Below the pieces are notes generated by a model. The model did no database searches, had not been told where the DNA came from, and was given only the letters and a program-made list of their open reading frames with translations. Below, one piece after another: positions 21,550-31,374 of a stretch of 64,000 nucleotides of DNA; within the stretch, counting starts at the first letter, position 1; every line of letters starts with the position of its first letter. The translations under genes and the position numbers were made by a program. The DNA comes from a virus. The stretch covers positions 1 to 64,000 of the IMG/VR virus record IMGVR_UViG_3300037041_001083; one strand, given 5' to 3'.

Positions 21550-21732
21550 TTAGCGTTTGAAACTATCAAAATAGTTATAAATATCTACAATAATGTACGG
21601 AAACCACAGAAATATAGTCTTTAATACTGCATACGGACTATAATTGGTGTCCAGTCCTGTCTTTTGTCTTGTATAAACGCTTAGTCCAAATAACAATCCA
21701 ATAACTAAATAGATTACTATGCCGATAATCAT
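21550..21732 (-). CDS. Small membrane protein, two spans
   Basis: A 60-aa protein with two hydrophobic segments (MIIGIVIYLVIGLLFGLSVY and AVLKTIFLWFPYIIV) and GAGGAG before the ATG. It overlaps the upstream gene by 4 nt. Holin-like topology is possible. Function unknown. Confidence 0.55.
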   Translation of the reverse strand: MIIGIVIYLVIGLLFGLSVYTRQKTGLDTNYSPYAVLKTIFLWFPYIIVDIYNYFDSFKR

Positions 21733-21932
21733 TCTTTCTCCTCAATTCCATCAGTAATCTTTTCTTTTATTTGACTATATGCAACATACGGCCATACCAA
21801 ACTTCCGATTGTAGCAAGAGCAATGCATTCTCCTCGTGTCATTACTTTGCTGGTGTACGAGTAGCACTGATAAATGCCAGTAGACTCATAGCCAGCAAGG
21901 CCTGCTAAATATAGATACAAAATTGCAATCAT
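21729..21932 (-). CDS. Small membrane protein
   Basis: A 67-aa protein with a hydrophobic N-terminus (MIAILYLYLAGLAGY) and a second span (CIALATIGSLVWPYVAY), ending in an acidic/Lys tail. GGAG lies upstream. It is first of a run of four small membrane proteins, a pattern typical of lysis or superinfection-exclusion loci. Confidence 0.55.
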   Translation of the reverse strand: MIAILYLYLAGLAGYESTGIYQCYSYTSKVMTRGECIALATIGSLVWPYVAYSQIKEKITDGIEEKE

Positions 21933-21994
21933 TTACTTCTTCTCCAATGGCTTTAAAGGTTAATGTAGGTCAAAATACGTTATCGCTTTATAGT

Positions 21995-22660
21995 TCACTT
22001 TTCGATGGGCCGCAAACCCCTACAATAATGGCGATGATACTTGCCTGACTTCAAACCACGAAATATGTAGCCACACTCATTCTTAGTCATATTATATGTG
22101 CAAATGGCATCCTTGCACTCGATTTTATTGCACCCGTCAAAATCTTTACCCAGCACTGGCTCATCAAATACCATGCGTGTGATGTCGTTCGTAGCTACCT
22201 GACACATGCTTGCTCCACCTGTGCGTAATGACGTTCTGTTGCAAGTTACCCATGCTGGTAATATCACCTCCTCACCGTAAAAGTCGATTATGCCAAGCTG
22301 TAAAGGCACTCCCAATGCTGCTACGCCAATGGTAACAAGACAGGGTTTTTCCGTGTCCTCGATGAAGTGAATAGGCTCATAAACATAGGTAATTGTACCA
22401 GTGGGATTCTCGAACGTGGGATGGCCCGCACATGTCGAAATCACGGCATATTCAGTATTTTTCGGCACATCAAATTTTATCGTGTGCGCTTTCTTGCGTG
22501 GTATTGCCGCAACTCCCTTGAAGTTAAGGCCATCGACATTGAATTTCAGCGTTGCCTCGTTTGAAAACAACTTGTCTGAGGTTGTTGGTGGTAGGAGCGG
22601 TGTCGTAGCACAACCTGTAAAAAATACTAAAAAAACAAAAATTAGTATAAGTGACTTCAT
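21995..22660 (-). CDS. Cys-rich lipoprotein
   Basis: A 221-aa protein with an N-terminal signal peptide and lipobox FFTGC (Cys17), so probably lipidated and exported in a Gram-negative host. The mature part is beta-rich (ATLKFNVDGLNFKGVAAIPR; EYAVISTCAGH) with about ten Cys, half near the C-terminus (NKIECKDAICTYNMTKNECG), suggesting disulphides in the periplasm. Phage lipoproteins can block superinfection or serve as outer spanins; this is larger than usual for either. It follows the papain-like peptidase gene by 9 nt. Confidence 0.75.
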   Translation of the reverse strand: MKSLILIFVFLVFFTGCATTPLLPPTTSDKLFSNEATLKFNVDGLNFKGVAAIPRKKAHTIKFDVPKNTEYAVISTCAGHPTFENPTGTITYVYEPIHFIEDTEKPCLVTIGVAALGVPLQLGIIDFYGEEVILPAWVTCNRTSLRTGGASMCQVATNDITRMVFDEPVLGKDFDGCNKIECKDAICTYNMTKNECGYIFRGLKSGKYHRHYCRGLRPIEK

Positions 22661-22669
22661 AACTACCTC

Positions 22670-23491
22670 TTATTTTTTATCAGCCTTGGTAACAACGTGA
22701 AAGCCACAAAAAAACTTGTTGCAGTATGAGGGTACAGGGAGGTAAACCCAGCCTTTATCCCCATAGTCACTACCCCATGAGTTTTTGATGATAAGATAGC
22801 GTCCTTTGCTGGTATCGAAGTAGCCTGATACTTTTATCGCATGTCCACCCTGCGCCCTGCCTATGGTGCTTAAAATACCGTTCTGTGGATTGCTCCAACT
22901 GGTATTCGTGGTCGCTGATAGGACGACAGCATTTTTTGCCCTCAATGCAGCATAAACTTCTTCGAGCGTAGTCACTTCAACATAGCTGGTTATTTTACCC
23001 AATGGTTTTATCGTGGAAACGGATTTTGCTTTGGCATACGGCCATATTGTCTCTGAGGTAATCCAGTATTTTTGTGCAGCACTCAATGCTTTAGTCGTGT
23101 AGTATTGTTTGTAATTACTCCACAAGTGCCGTTCGCTCAGGTCGTAAACTGTGCCAGCCTGTTTAATCAAAAACTCCACAGAGGCAACAGTCGCAAATGC
23201 GGTACATAGCCCTTCACTCCCTTGGTCTTTTACTGGAGTATCAGAACTTCTCAGGTCAACAGTTTCAGGTGCTACGCCCTGCATTTTTCCTGCATCCTTA
23301 ACCCTTTTCATGCCAGTGAACAATATCTTTGTGTCCTTTGTGCTTAGGACTGGACGAGGTTTGTAAGTGAGATTTTTTTGTTTGCCTGTTTCAATCTCCG
23401 CAACAATTTGCGACAGTGGAAGCGCAAACGCCCAACCTCCACATGCACAAAACATAAACAATGCACACAACAGTACCAAAAACTTTTTCAT
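22670..23491 (-). CDS. Secreted papain-like (C1) cysteine peptidase
   Basis: A 273-aa protein with a signal peptide (MKKFLVLLCALFMFCACGGW) and a C1 peptidase domain. All four active-site residues are present: Q90 and C96 in KDQGSEGLCTAFA, H217 in GGHAIKVSGY, N237 in IIKNSWGSDYGDKGW. Residues about 25-75 may be a short propeptide. Papain-family enzymes are rare in phages; export to the periplasm or beyond is predicted. Targets could be host surface proteins or other phage proteins. GGGGG lies 5 nt before the ATG. It is co-transcribed with the lipoprotein gene. Confidence 0.85.
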   Translation of the reverse strand: MKKFLVLLCALFMFCACGGWAFALPLSQIVAEIETGKQKNLTYKPRPVLSTKDTKILFTGMKRVKDAGKMQGVAPETVDLRSSDTPVKDQGSEGLCTAFATVASVEFLIKQAGTVYDLSERHLWSNYKQYYTTKALSAAQKYWITSETIWPYAKAKSVSTIKPLGKITSYVEVTTLEEVYAALRAKNAVVLSATTNTSWSNPQNGILSTIGRAQGGHAIKVSGYFDTSKGRYLIIKNSWGSDYGDKGWVYLPVPSYCNKFFCGFHVVTKADKK

Positions 23492-23500
23492 AAAATCCCC

Positions 23501-23683
23501 CTAGCTTAAAAGTTGTTCCTTAGTTTCTTCTTTATTCTTTCGCCGTTGCCGTTTTTTATTAATGTTCCAAAAATCAGGAGAAAAGCACCTATCCATTCTA
23601 CAAATCCAGCCCTTACCTCCTCGCTGCCCATATGGACGTAATTTCCTTTTTCTCCTTTTATTGCAATTATCGCATTGACTCAT
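23501..23683 (-). CDS. Small Cys/Arg-rich protein
   Basis: A 60-aa protein with CDNC near the N-terminus and WICRMDRC in the middle, and many Lys/Arg (KKRQRRKNKEE). It probably binds zinc and nucleic acid. GGAGG lies upstream of the ATG at 23683. It is the first gene after the terminator that closes the structural operon. Confidence 0.5.
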   Translation of the reverse strand: MSQCDNCNKRRKRKLRPYGQRGGKGWICRMDRCFSPDFWNINKKRQRRKNKEETKEQLLS

Positions 23684-23700
23684 TGCATAAAATCCTCCAT

Positions 23701-23755
23701 AAAAAAAAGGCCCATCGCATAGCGGTGAGCAGATTTCCTTCTACCGCAAGGTAGA
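23701..23755 (-). terminator. Terminator closing the structural operon
   Basis: On the minus strand a TCTACC/GGTAGA hairpin (23740-23755) is followed by a 9-bp stem GCTCACCGC/GCGATGGGC with one mismatch and then eight T (23701-23708). It separates the virion genes from the lysis region. Confidence 0.8.
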
Positions 23756-23777
23756 TGAACAAATATCGCAACAGGAA

Positions 23778-24182
23778 TCAAATACTGTCCAGCGTCGCTT
23801 CGCTAACATCTCCGTCAACCAACTCATTAAAGGCCACCATCACGAGTAAATGTAATTTACACTGAATCATGCGTTCACGAAGGAATGTAATCGTCTCAGG
23901 CTTGAAATTAACCTTTTTGGTTTCCTTGGCCTTGTCAAGCTTGGTAAATATCACATGCAACTTTTTGTTGAAATCCAATGTCTTGGGGTCAGCCTCAAGC
24001 TGGTTCATTACTGCAAACCGGACAAAGTGAAACAGTGGCAATGGTTTGGTTTGAGGTAGTCCATTTTCTAGGATTATTTCCCCGTCCTTACCTTTTAGAT
24101 AAATAGGATTGCCATACTGGTCTCTCTCGATAATAGGATTACCATTCTCGTCATTCACAGGATTGGATAAATTTAGCTCCAT
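23778..24182 (-). CDS. Hypothetical tail-fibre-adjacent protein
   Basis: Unknown 134-aa protein. The N-terminus has Asn/Gly/Pro repeats (NENGNPIIERDQYGNPIYLK type) reminiscent of strands; the rest is helical. It is the last gene of the structural operon, after the long fibre, a place often held by fibre assembly proteins. This role is inferred from position only. Confidence 0.6.
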   Translation of the reverse strand: MELNLSNPVNDENGNPIIERDQYGNPIYLKGKDGEIILENGLPQTKPLPLFHFVRFAVMNQLEADPKTLDFNKKLHVIFTKLDKAKETKKVNFKPETITFLRERMIQCKLHLLVMVAFNELVDGDVSEATLDSI

Positions 24183-24242
24183 GTCTTACTCCTCTTACGA
24201 ACTAACATTGTTAAACAAGCCCAAATCATATTTGATGTTTTC

Positions 24243-24533
24243 CTATGCGTCAATCGCATCAACAAATTCTGGCATAGTTTTTACTTTTCCATAAGCAACA
24301 GCTACAGGATTTAATATGATGTTAGCTAACTCGTCAAACGGGCTATCGCCGCCACACCAAGAAAAGGATATACTTTTGACAGAAGTTTTACCAGCAATTC
24401 GAGAAGCTTGGTCTTTATAGACAGAAATAGTACACGAACAAGTATTACATAATACATCTACACTAACCGATTCTATTCTCCAGTATTCTACCGTTAAGCC
24501 GCTCGGTAATTCTATTGCTTTTAATAGTGCCAT
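24243..24533 (-). CDS. Small tail-end protein
   Basis: A 96-aa protein starting MALLKAIELPSGLTVEYWRI. This opening (MALLK.IELxxGxxVxYxRI) is common in small unnamed genes near phage tail-fibre genes. Three Cys sit in VLCNTCSCT. Function unknown; AGGAG lies upstream. Confidence 0.6.
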   Translation of the reverse strand: MALLKAIELPSGLTVEYWRIESVSVDVLCNTCSCTISVYKDQASRIAGKTSVKSISFSWCGGDSPFDELANIILNPVAVAYGKVKTMPEFVDAIDA

Positions 24534-24543
24534 TTCAATTCTC

Positions 24544-27500
24544 CTATGCTGATTTTAAAAGTTCAATACTCTCTTTTAACTTTTCAATTATTACTTGCTG
24601 TTCCTGAATAGCTTTTACCAAATATGGAAACAAATCTTGGTCAATTCCTTTAATTTTTTCCCCTTCCAATTCAGGCTTAATAGATGAAATATATTTTGGA
24701 CACATAGTTTCGTTTACATGTCCGGGAAATATCTTTTCAAATTCCTGAGCTATAAAACCTGTCTTAGTTTTGCCTATTTTATCTATGTATTCAAAATGAA
24801 CAGGTCTCAAATTACATATTTTGGATAAAGAATCATTCATCTCTTTGATATTTTGTTTGATTCTAATATCAGAAGACGACAACCATGATGGCGAGTCATT
24901 ATATTGATGCCATATACCTACGCTCGAACAATTTCCACCAAGTCGTGATCCTAAAGCATCAGATGGATAGACATAAAACTGAAGTCCCATTGCTGCTACT
25001 GCATCTGTTGAATCCCCATAAATACCAGCATTTCTATCAGAACTGGTGCCAGCTCCTCCCCATCCAAATTTAATACCACAAGATTTTGCTCTTACACTTG
25101 TACCTATATACCACAAATCCAAAACAGGAGGAGTTGCATTCCCTTTTATCGCTATTCCAGAGGCATTAAATCTATGTAATGGTTCTGATGCATTGACTCC
25201 AATGGTAAGTGCTCCTGCTGACGTTAAAAATCCTGCCAATGTATTATGGGTATAAAATGCTATTCCATCATATCCATAAAGTGCAGCGCAATCATTGTTT
25301 CCCAAGCCACCTATTAATGAAGGTAGAATACTTCCTAATCCCGAACCACCAGCAACAGCAAGAGCATATCCTTCTCTTAATGAATAATAATTTGCTGTCG
25401 GAGTAGCAAATGCATTAACAGATACTGCCCCTTTTATTATATTGGCAACATTTCCAGCAGTCGGGCCTATTATACATGTGCCTGTCTGGTCACAAGAGAA
25501 GGCATTTATCCAAGTAATCGGCCCTGTCCCATTTGCTGCTACAGCTATTGTTACTCCTGCTGCTGCTGTTCCATCGAATAGTTGGATTCTTGCCGCCCCT
25601 TTTGCATCATTTATTCTGTTACCTGATGGCTTTACTACGTTTGCATCCCAATAATGAATGTTGGCATCTTTCCAAAATATTGATTGCCCTAATGTTAATG
25701 CCGTAATTGTATCCGCAGCAGTAAGATTCAATAAGGATAACGAAATGCTACTTGTCCATACTGGAGTCGCAGTACCTCCAGAAGTTAGAACTTGCCCTGC
25801 TACACCAGCAGCTAGTGCCATAGGAGTTGCTTTGCCGCCTACTACTGTACCTCCATAAATCATTTGTCCAAGAGCAGTCATAGGATTGGTAAGGATACTC
25901 GAAATAGCTACACCGCTGTCTTTAGGTATTGTTCCGTTCGTAGTGCTCCATGTCATAATATTATCTGCAACACTTGATGCTATTGCGGTTACTTGTTTGT
26001 TATTTGTTACATTACTTAATCCTGCCTGAGTAGGAGTAATTGAAATTCCCACCGTTGCTGCTGCGGTCAATCGCCCCTGCTGGTCAACTGTGAAAGTCGC
26101 TACCGATGATGCAGAACCATACGGATTCGGAGTTACCGCAGTATTCGCAAGAGAGAGTGTTCTTGTTGAAGTTAAATCACCACCACCCGATAACCCTGTG
26201 CTTGTAGAAATAGACACTGTTGAATGGTCAATATGCCTATTTGTAACATTATGCGCTGATACTGCTGCTGCCGCTGTTCCTGCTGCATCTGCGCCGACTT
26301 GACTATATGTTGTGCCATGAGGATTTGATGTACTGGCAATGTGTCCTGATACGCTGGTAGCCAAAATTCCGCTGTCTGCTGGTAAATCTCCTGATATAGC
26401 TCCCCATGTCATTATGTTGCCGATAACGGCAGAGGCTATTTTCTTAACCTGAGCATTATCAGTCACGTTGCCTAAACCTACATGCGTCTTTGTAGTCCCA
26501 TGTGGGTTATTCGCAATATATCCAATATGAGTTTGAATATTAGCATTAGCTGGCTCTGCTCCTGCTTGCGCTGGAGATATTGAAATTGCTACTGTCGCCG
26601 CTGCTGTTAATCGACCTTGTGCATCCACCGTAAAAGTTGCAACAGATGCCGCTCCTCCGTATGGATTTGCCGTTACTGTCGTGTTATTTAATGTGGCTTT
26701 TATTCCATTTGCGTCTGGTATGGCTAAATTTATTGTAGTGCTGTTTTGTACTACCGCATTGGCCTTAATTCCATTTGCGTCAGGAACAGACATGGTTACT
26801 GAATTGCTATTTTGTACAACAATACCATGCCTATGGTCACTTCTGGACAAGGTTGTTGATGTCCCTATTTGTCCTGTTGACAAAGTTGTTGATAACGGAG
26901 TTGTATCGCTATAGGCATATGAAGTGATAGGAATAACCTGCATTGTATCTGCATCTCTCGCATATCCTACCGACACTTGATAGTTAGGCGCTGCTGGTTT
27001 TACTTCGGTTATTTTTCCAGCCGTTGTTGCACTTAGGAACTGCTCTGCACCTGCTGTCCTTGTGTATCCTGCTGCAACAAATCCCTTCAAACGTCCATAC
27101 TCTTGAATATTGATTGGCGACCCTGCCACAACTGCTTTAGGAGCAAATCCTACAAACCTTCGTGAACGAACTTCATTCGTTGCGTCGGTCTTGTAAACAC
27201 GACCTGCGGTACGGCCTCCATCAGTAGCTCCGGGTGAAATGTAAACTGAGTCAAGGTCATCGAGATTTTCACCTGCAACAAATTCTGTGTAAAGGGTTTC
27301 CTGTGCGCCCAGCATACCAACTTGGCCGGGAACAAGTTTTAGGTTGTCATTACCAACCAGCAAATTGTTTCCAGAACGACGGGCAACAATGTAAGTAGTG
27401 TCGTCGGTAGGTACTGTTTCTGGAGTGGCAGTATTTAGCGTTAAATTGGCTGCTGCTGTGCCTGTTCGGTTCACGGTAACATAAACTACATGAGTTGCTG

Positions 27501-29979
27501 GTATAGCCTTGGTTTGGGCTAAAATCGTGTTTCTGATATTGAATAGTCCACCAATTTGCACATAAGCATTCAGTGAGCAAATCAAGCTGGAGCCATTCCA
27601 GTACCAATCACCACCTTCAATGAGTTTCATCGTCTTATCTTGACGGCAAATCAATGCTTGTAACTTGGCTCGATTACCAAGGGTAACAAATGCTTTTTGA
27701 GCATCATCCTGTGTAGCGGTAAGTATCTCTCCATCGAATTGAGGAGTATCAGTTGTGATTGCGTCGGAAGGATGAGCAGCAGTGTCCGAGCGTCCCAACA
27801 ATGAATTATGAGTTGTTGCAGAAGCAGTATTGGTGGAAGTAAGCGACCTTGAATTTCGCAAGTCAAGTGGTTCAGCTACCAGTTTACAATTTGTTGTTCC
27901 ACCCGAACCTAAGACATATTGGAAAGTCATTCGATATAACGGCTTAAATTCCTGACTTGGCAAGGTTGATAACGAAGGAAATTGTTCTTCTGCCGCAGCA
28001 TTGTAATTTGGATATTCAACCTGTTGTTGAACTAAAATCACTACACCACTATGAAAATTGGACGCAAATGCAAACACATTGAAAAAGTATGTGTCTGTTA
28101 CTGGAGTTTGAACGCCAGTGCTTGGATTGTTTAACTGAGGAACACCAGCTAAATGTTTGATTGGTAATCCAGTCGTGTTCGTATCCCATGTCCACGCCAT
28201 AGTGGTAGGCCGCATGTACAGAATATCGTATTTGGCATTGGATAAGTCTTGGTCAAATTTTTGCGTTGGAGTTACAGTATCGTTTGCTGTTATTTCAATA
28301 TCCTCATCCGCAATCGTGCCACCACCAATTATGACTTTAATTGCAGCATCGGATGCCACGTTTAATGTATAACCAGATTTTGCAAATCCAGAACTATATT
28401 GAGTGCCAATATATTTATGTTTCCAAGTGTGCTCGTAAGCGGTTAATTTAATGGAATGCCTTTCTTCCATTAATTTACCTTTGATACCAACACTATCCCA
28501 TAAAACCGCTGCGACAGGTATGTTTAAATTTCGTGTCCAAACGTATTGTTGTGTAGTTAATATGCCTAGTTCACTTAACCAGAAAAAGTGAATACCATCG
28601 ACATCAGGGTGAGGTAATACTGACGGAGTTGTTTTAGTCTGTAGTTTACCTCCCGATAAATAAACCTCGTAATTTGCAGCAACAGGAGCGATTGTCACTT
28701 CTCTGTTTGTTTGATTATAAGTTAGATTTGATTGTGCCGCATTAACATGTCCAACAGGATCAAAAGTCTTACCATGAACCTGACTTAGTTTACTAAGTGC
28801 AACAGCGTAACTATCAGCAGTATCAAATACTGAGGTATCAGTATATTCTACATAAGAATTTTCACTTACAATAGCCAAACGGTTACGGATTTTTTGCGGT
28901 AAATCCATACCAATATTTGCTACTTCTCCTGAATCTAATTCAGGAATGTCCATCATTCCATAAACTGTTCCACCACGTCGGAAAAACAACACAATAATTC
29001 TTGGTGAATGTCCGGTTGCGAGTGGGCTAACTGGCACATCGGGCAAATACTCGGTGACGACTGCAAGATTTCCGACAGGTGCTCCATCGGGAACTTCAAC
29101 ATACAAACATTGCCCATCGAGGATAGGGTACGATCCAGATGCCACGGTATAAGCCGCTGGCCTCCCAGCAATTTCAAGTTTGATACTAGCTGACCACCCA
29201 AGGGTATTGTCTCCTGCAAGGGCTTGCTCGAATCCGACATCGCCACCTCCAGTTACAAAAAAGTTTTGAAATTCACGGATGCGCTTAATTGTGCTCCAAG
29301 GAACCGCCTCTTGTTCATTTCCCTTCAACTCGGCAATCAATGCCAAAAGGGTATCGAGGTATTCGCGCAAGGTCGTAATGCTGTCGTATTGATCGCCTCT
29401 GTCAGCCGTAGGAAGCAAGGCTGCTGGAGTTGGTCGCCACAAGTGATCCTGAGTCCGAGTAGCTGAAACAACATCGGTAGTATCGGTTACAACAGTCCAC
29501 AGAGGTAAATAATCCGATGACAATGGCGAAGTGCTGGAAATAAATTCTTCTTCAATGAACACCTTAATGTTCATGTCGTCGAAAAACTCCTCGCCTGTCG
29601 TTCCAAGGTCAGTGTTCCAAAATGGACGAGTTTGCAAGTCTCCCTTGGTATATTTAACCCTCACACCAACATAGTTAGTGCTACTTGGAGCCAGTGTTAC
29701 ATCGAAATATGGATAACCAGATGTAGTGGCATTCATGAAAATAAAATCAAAAAGGCTATCGACAAATTTGCGCTCAATATCCCTTCTGACTTTGAAAGTC
29801 AATCCGCTATGAGTGCCTTCCTCATATAATTTCACCAGCTTTTTACCAGTGGCATCAAGGAACACTTGAGTATAAAACTTAAAATCAGCTACAGCCCTAT
29901 CCTTGAGAGTAATAAAATCAGGTAAGTTTACTCGTTCATTACCCTCAAAATTTGCGTGGTATCTATCTAATAAGCCCAT
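24544..29979 (-). CDS. Tail fibre with C-terminal S74 chaperone domain
   Basis: A 1811-aa receptor-binding tail fibre. The C-terminal 110 residues match the intramolecular chaperone (peptidase S74) domain: SSDIRIKQNIKEM, PVHFEYID, TGFIAQEFEKIFP, then a final coiled coil (LVKAIQEQQVIIEKLKESIE). This domain trimerises the fibre and cuts itself off at a Ser. The shaft has duplicated modules: SVATFTVDAQGRLTAAATV and SVATFTVDQQGRLTAAATV, NVTDNAQVKKIASAV and NVTNNKQVTAIASSV, and two PDANGIKA units. It follows the baseplate I-like gene by 9 nt, the standard order. Confidence 0.9.
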   Translation of the reverse strand: MGLLDRYHANFEGNERVNLPDFITLKDRAVADFKFYTQVFLDATGKKLVKLYEEGTHSGLTFKVRRDIERKFVDSLFDFIFMNATTSGYPYFDVTLAPSSTNYVGVRVKYTKGDLQTRPFWNTDLGTTGEEFFDDMNIKVFIEEEFISSTSPLSSDYLPLWTVVTDTTDVVSATRTQDHLWRPTPAALLPTADRGDQYDSITTLREYLDTLLALIAELKGNEQEAVPWSTIKRIREFQNFFVTGGGDVGFEQALAGDNTLGWSASIKLEIAGRPAAYTVASGSYPILDGQCLYVEVPDGAPVGNLAVVTEYLPDVPVSPLATGHSPRIIVLFFRRGGTVYGMMDIPELDSGEVANIGMDLPQKIRNRLAIVSENSYVEYTDTSVFDTADSYAVALSKLSQVHGKTFDPVGHVNAAQSNLTYNQTNREVTIAPVAANYEVYLSGGKLQTKTTPSVLPHPDVDGIHFFWLSELGILTTQQYVWTRNLNIPVAAVLWDSVGIKGKLMEERHSIKLTAYEHTWKHKYIGTQYSSGFAKSGYTLNVASDAAIKVIIGGGTIADEDIEITANDTVTPTQKFDQDLSNAKYDILYMRPTTMAWTWDTNTTGLPIKHLAGVPQLNNPSTGVQTPVTDTYFFNVFAFASNFHSGVVILVQQQVEYPNYNAAAEEQFPSLSTLPSQEFKPLYRMTFQYVLGSGGTTNCKLVAEPLDLRNSRSLTSTNTASATTHNSLLGRSDTAAHPSDAITTDTPQFDGEILTATQDDAQKAFVTLGNRAKLQALICRQDKTMKLIEGGDWYWNGSSLICSLNAYVQIGGLFNIRNTILAQTKAIPATHVVYVTVNRTGTAAANLTLNTATPETVPTDDTTYIVARRSGNNLLVGNDNLKLVPGQVGMLGAQETLYTEFVAGENLDDLDSVYISPGATDGGRTAGRVYKTDATNEVRSRRFVGFAPKAVVAGSPINIQEYGRLKGFVAAGYTRTAGAEQFLSATTAGKITEVKPAAPNYQVSVGYARDADTMQVIPITSYAYSDTTPLSTTLSTGQIGTSTTLSRSDHRHGIVVQNSNSVTMSVPDANGIKANAVVQNSTTINLAIPDANGIKATLNNTTVTANPYGGAASVATFTVDAQGRLTAAATVAISISPAQAGAEPANANIQTHIGYIANNPHGTTKTHVGLGNVTDNAQVKKIASAVIGNIMTWGAISGDLPADSGILATSVSGHIASTSNPHGTTYSQVGADAAGTAAAAVSAHNVTNRHIDHSTVSISTSTGLSGGGDLTSTRTLSLANTAVTPNPYGSASSVATFTVDQQGRLTAAATVGISITPTQAGLSNVTNNKQVTAIASSVADNIMTWSTTNGTIPKDSGVAISSILTNPMTALGQMIYGGTVVGGKATPMALAAGVAGQVLTSGGTATPVWTSSISLSLLNLTAADTITALTLGQSIFWKDANIHYWDANVVKPSGNRINDAKGAARIQLFDGTAAAGVTIAVAANGTGPITWINAFSCDQTGTCIIGPTAGNVANIIKGAVSVNAFATPTANYYSLREGYALAVAGGSGLGSILPSLIGGLGNNDCAALYGYDGIAFYTHNTLAGFLTSAGALTIGVNASEPLHRFNASGIAIKGNATPPVLDLWYIGTSVRAKSCGIKFGWGGAGTSSDRNAGIYGDSTDAVAAMGLQFYVYPSDALGSRLGGNCSSVGIWHQYNDSPSWLSSSDIRIKQNIKEMNDSLSKICNLRPVHFEYIDKIGKTKTGFIAQEFEKIFPGHVNETMCPKYISSIKPELEGEKIKGIDQDLFPYLVKAIQEQQVIIEKLKESIELLKSA

Positions 29980-29988
29980 ACGTTGCTC

Positions 29989-31365
29989 CTACACAAAGTC
30001 AATTTTAAGTTTGAAACCAGTAACCTTAACTCGCTTTAATACACTCAAAAACTGATCTCTTAAAGAATCCGAATCCACCAAGTAAAAAGGCCAATCTTCC
30101 CCTGTTTTTGTCACCGTAGGCTTCATCGACATCAGGTTGACAGGCTCATCAATCGCATGATCGAACTTAAACACATAGTCAGGATCAATCATCAGGATAG
30201 AGTTGTTTCCCAGTGCTCGCCCACGACAAGGTATCATTTCTTCGTTGTCACGACTAAAATTCAGTTTAACAACACAATTCACCGGATCAAAGTCAGCTCC
30301 ATTGAAAACATCAATCGAGGCTGCGGAACTGCCAGCAGAAATTGTAGCATCAAGCTTTGTTTTAATATTACGATGAATGATAGGCACAAAAACAGGCTCA
30401 CCTGAACTATGTGCATATTGGGTTACTCCAGCTAAGAGCATAATATTTCCTGATAATGTATATGCCTTAACATCATATTCTGTCGTTAAAGTATCGCCAA
30501 TTACCACGATTCCGGTAGTTGGAAAAAACTCGCTAAGGTAACTGAGTTCAATCGAAGTTACTCCTGCCGAATAGGAGCCTAATACAGTGCTATCTTTCCT
30601 TACATCATAAAGGTATCCACTTGGGTAATCATCGCATTTGAGTGGCCCTGTAAGTGGTTTGCCAGCATTGAAAGCATAGAAGGTCGGGCTTTGAAAAGTT
30701 ACCAAATTTCCAACTCTGGTAAATCCTTTTATTTCATATTCGGTATCCGAAGGATCGCCAACTTCCATAATTCCACTGTCAGGACATCCAACTGGTACGG
30801 ACGACATCAATAAAGTGGAACTCTCACGAGGAACATAATTTAAAATAGTTCCTTCCCACGGAGTCCATTTCTGACCTGTATATGGAACATCCACTGTGCG
30901 ATGAATATAACTCGAACCATAAAGGTCACGACTGGAGGCAATAATCATTGCTGTTTTTGAGATTCTTACAACAACTTCATGCGGCCTATACATGTAAACA
31001 TCAGCATATCCACGCTCAAAAACTCGATCACCAAAAAATATTTTAAGCAAACGCTCAAAACAATATTCAATATTTTTTTTGCCATTTGCTACAGTCTTTA
31101 TCAATTTCCTGTAAATAGGATCAGTCATTTTGGAACCACGAGGCTTAAACACATCGAGGTTAGCTCCCCACACTTCCAAGTGAACTCGCACCGCAGAGGA
31201 AAGCTGGAATTGAAGCTTTGCGTTTTGTATATCCTCGGCTGATATGTTTAATTGGTCGCCAAATATGTCAAGGATAAGACCAAGATTAGTTCCATCCTGA
31301 GTATTAAAAGCTGGCGCAGGAAAATATCGTTTCAACTCCGTTTTTACATCCGAAAAGTCAGACAT
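29989..31365 (-). CDS. Baseplate/tail I-like protein
   Basis: A 458-aa protein between the baseplate J-like gene and the fibre, the place of gpI-type tail proteins. The first 110 residues (YFPAPAFNTQDGTNLGLILD, VWGANLDVFKPRG) resemble the wedge-to-fibre adaptor start; the rest is beta-rich with two similar units (MEVGDPSDTEYEIKGFTRVG and VVIGDTLTTEYDVKAYTLSG). It likely connects the fibre to the baseplate. The family is inferred from order. Confidence 0.65.
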   Translation of the reverse strand: MSDFSDVKTELKRYFPAPAFNTQDGTNLGLILDIFGDQLNISAEDIQNAKLQFQLSSAVRVHLEVWGANLDVFKPRGSKMTDPIYRKLIKTVANGKKNIEYCFERLLKIFFGDRVFERGYADVYMYRPHEVVVRISKTAMIIASSRDLYGSSYIHRTVDVPYTGQKWTPWEGTILNYVPRESSTLLMSSVPVGCPDSGIMEVGDPSDTEYEIKGFTRVGNLVTFQSPTFYAFNAGKPLTGPLKCDDYPSGYLYDVRKDSTVLGSYSAGVTSIELSYLSEFFPTTGIVVIGDTLTTEYDVKAYTLSGNIMLLAGVTQYAHSSGEPVFVPIIHRNIKTKLDATISAGSSAASIDVFNGADFDPVNCVVKLNFSRDNEEMIPCRGRALGNNSILMIDPDYVFKFDHAIDEPVNLMSMKPTVTKTGEDWPFYLVDSDSLRDQFLSVLKRVKVTGFKLKIDFV

Positions 31366-31374
31366 ATAATCCCC

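Noticed and set aside
27150-27866. Several minus-strand open frames of 60-85 aa inside the tail fibre
   Set aside because: Alternative frames of the 1811-aa fibre, which has continuous coding and a clear S74 domain.
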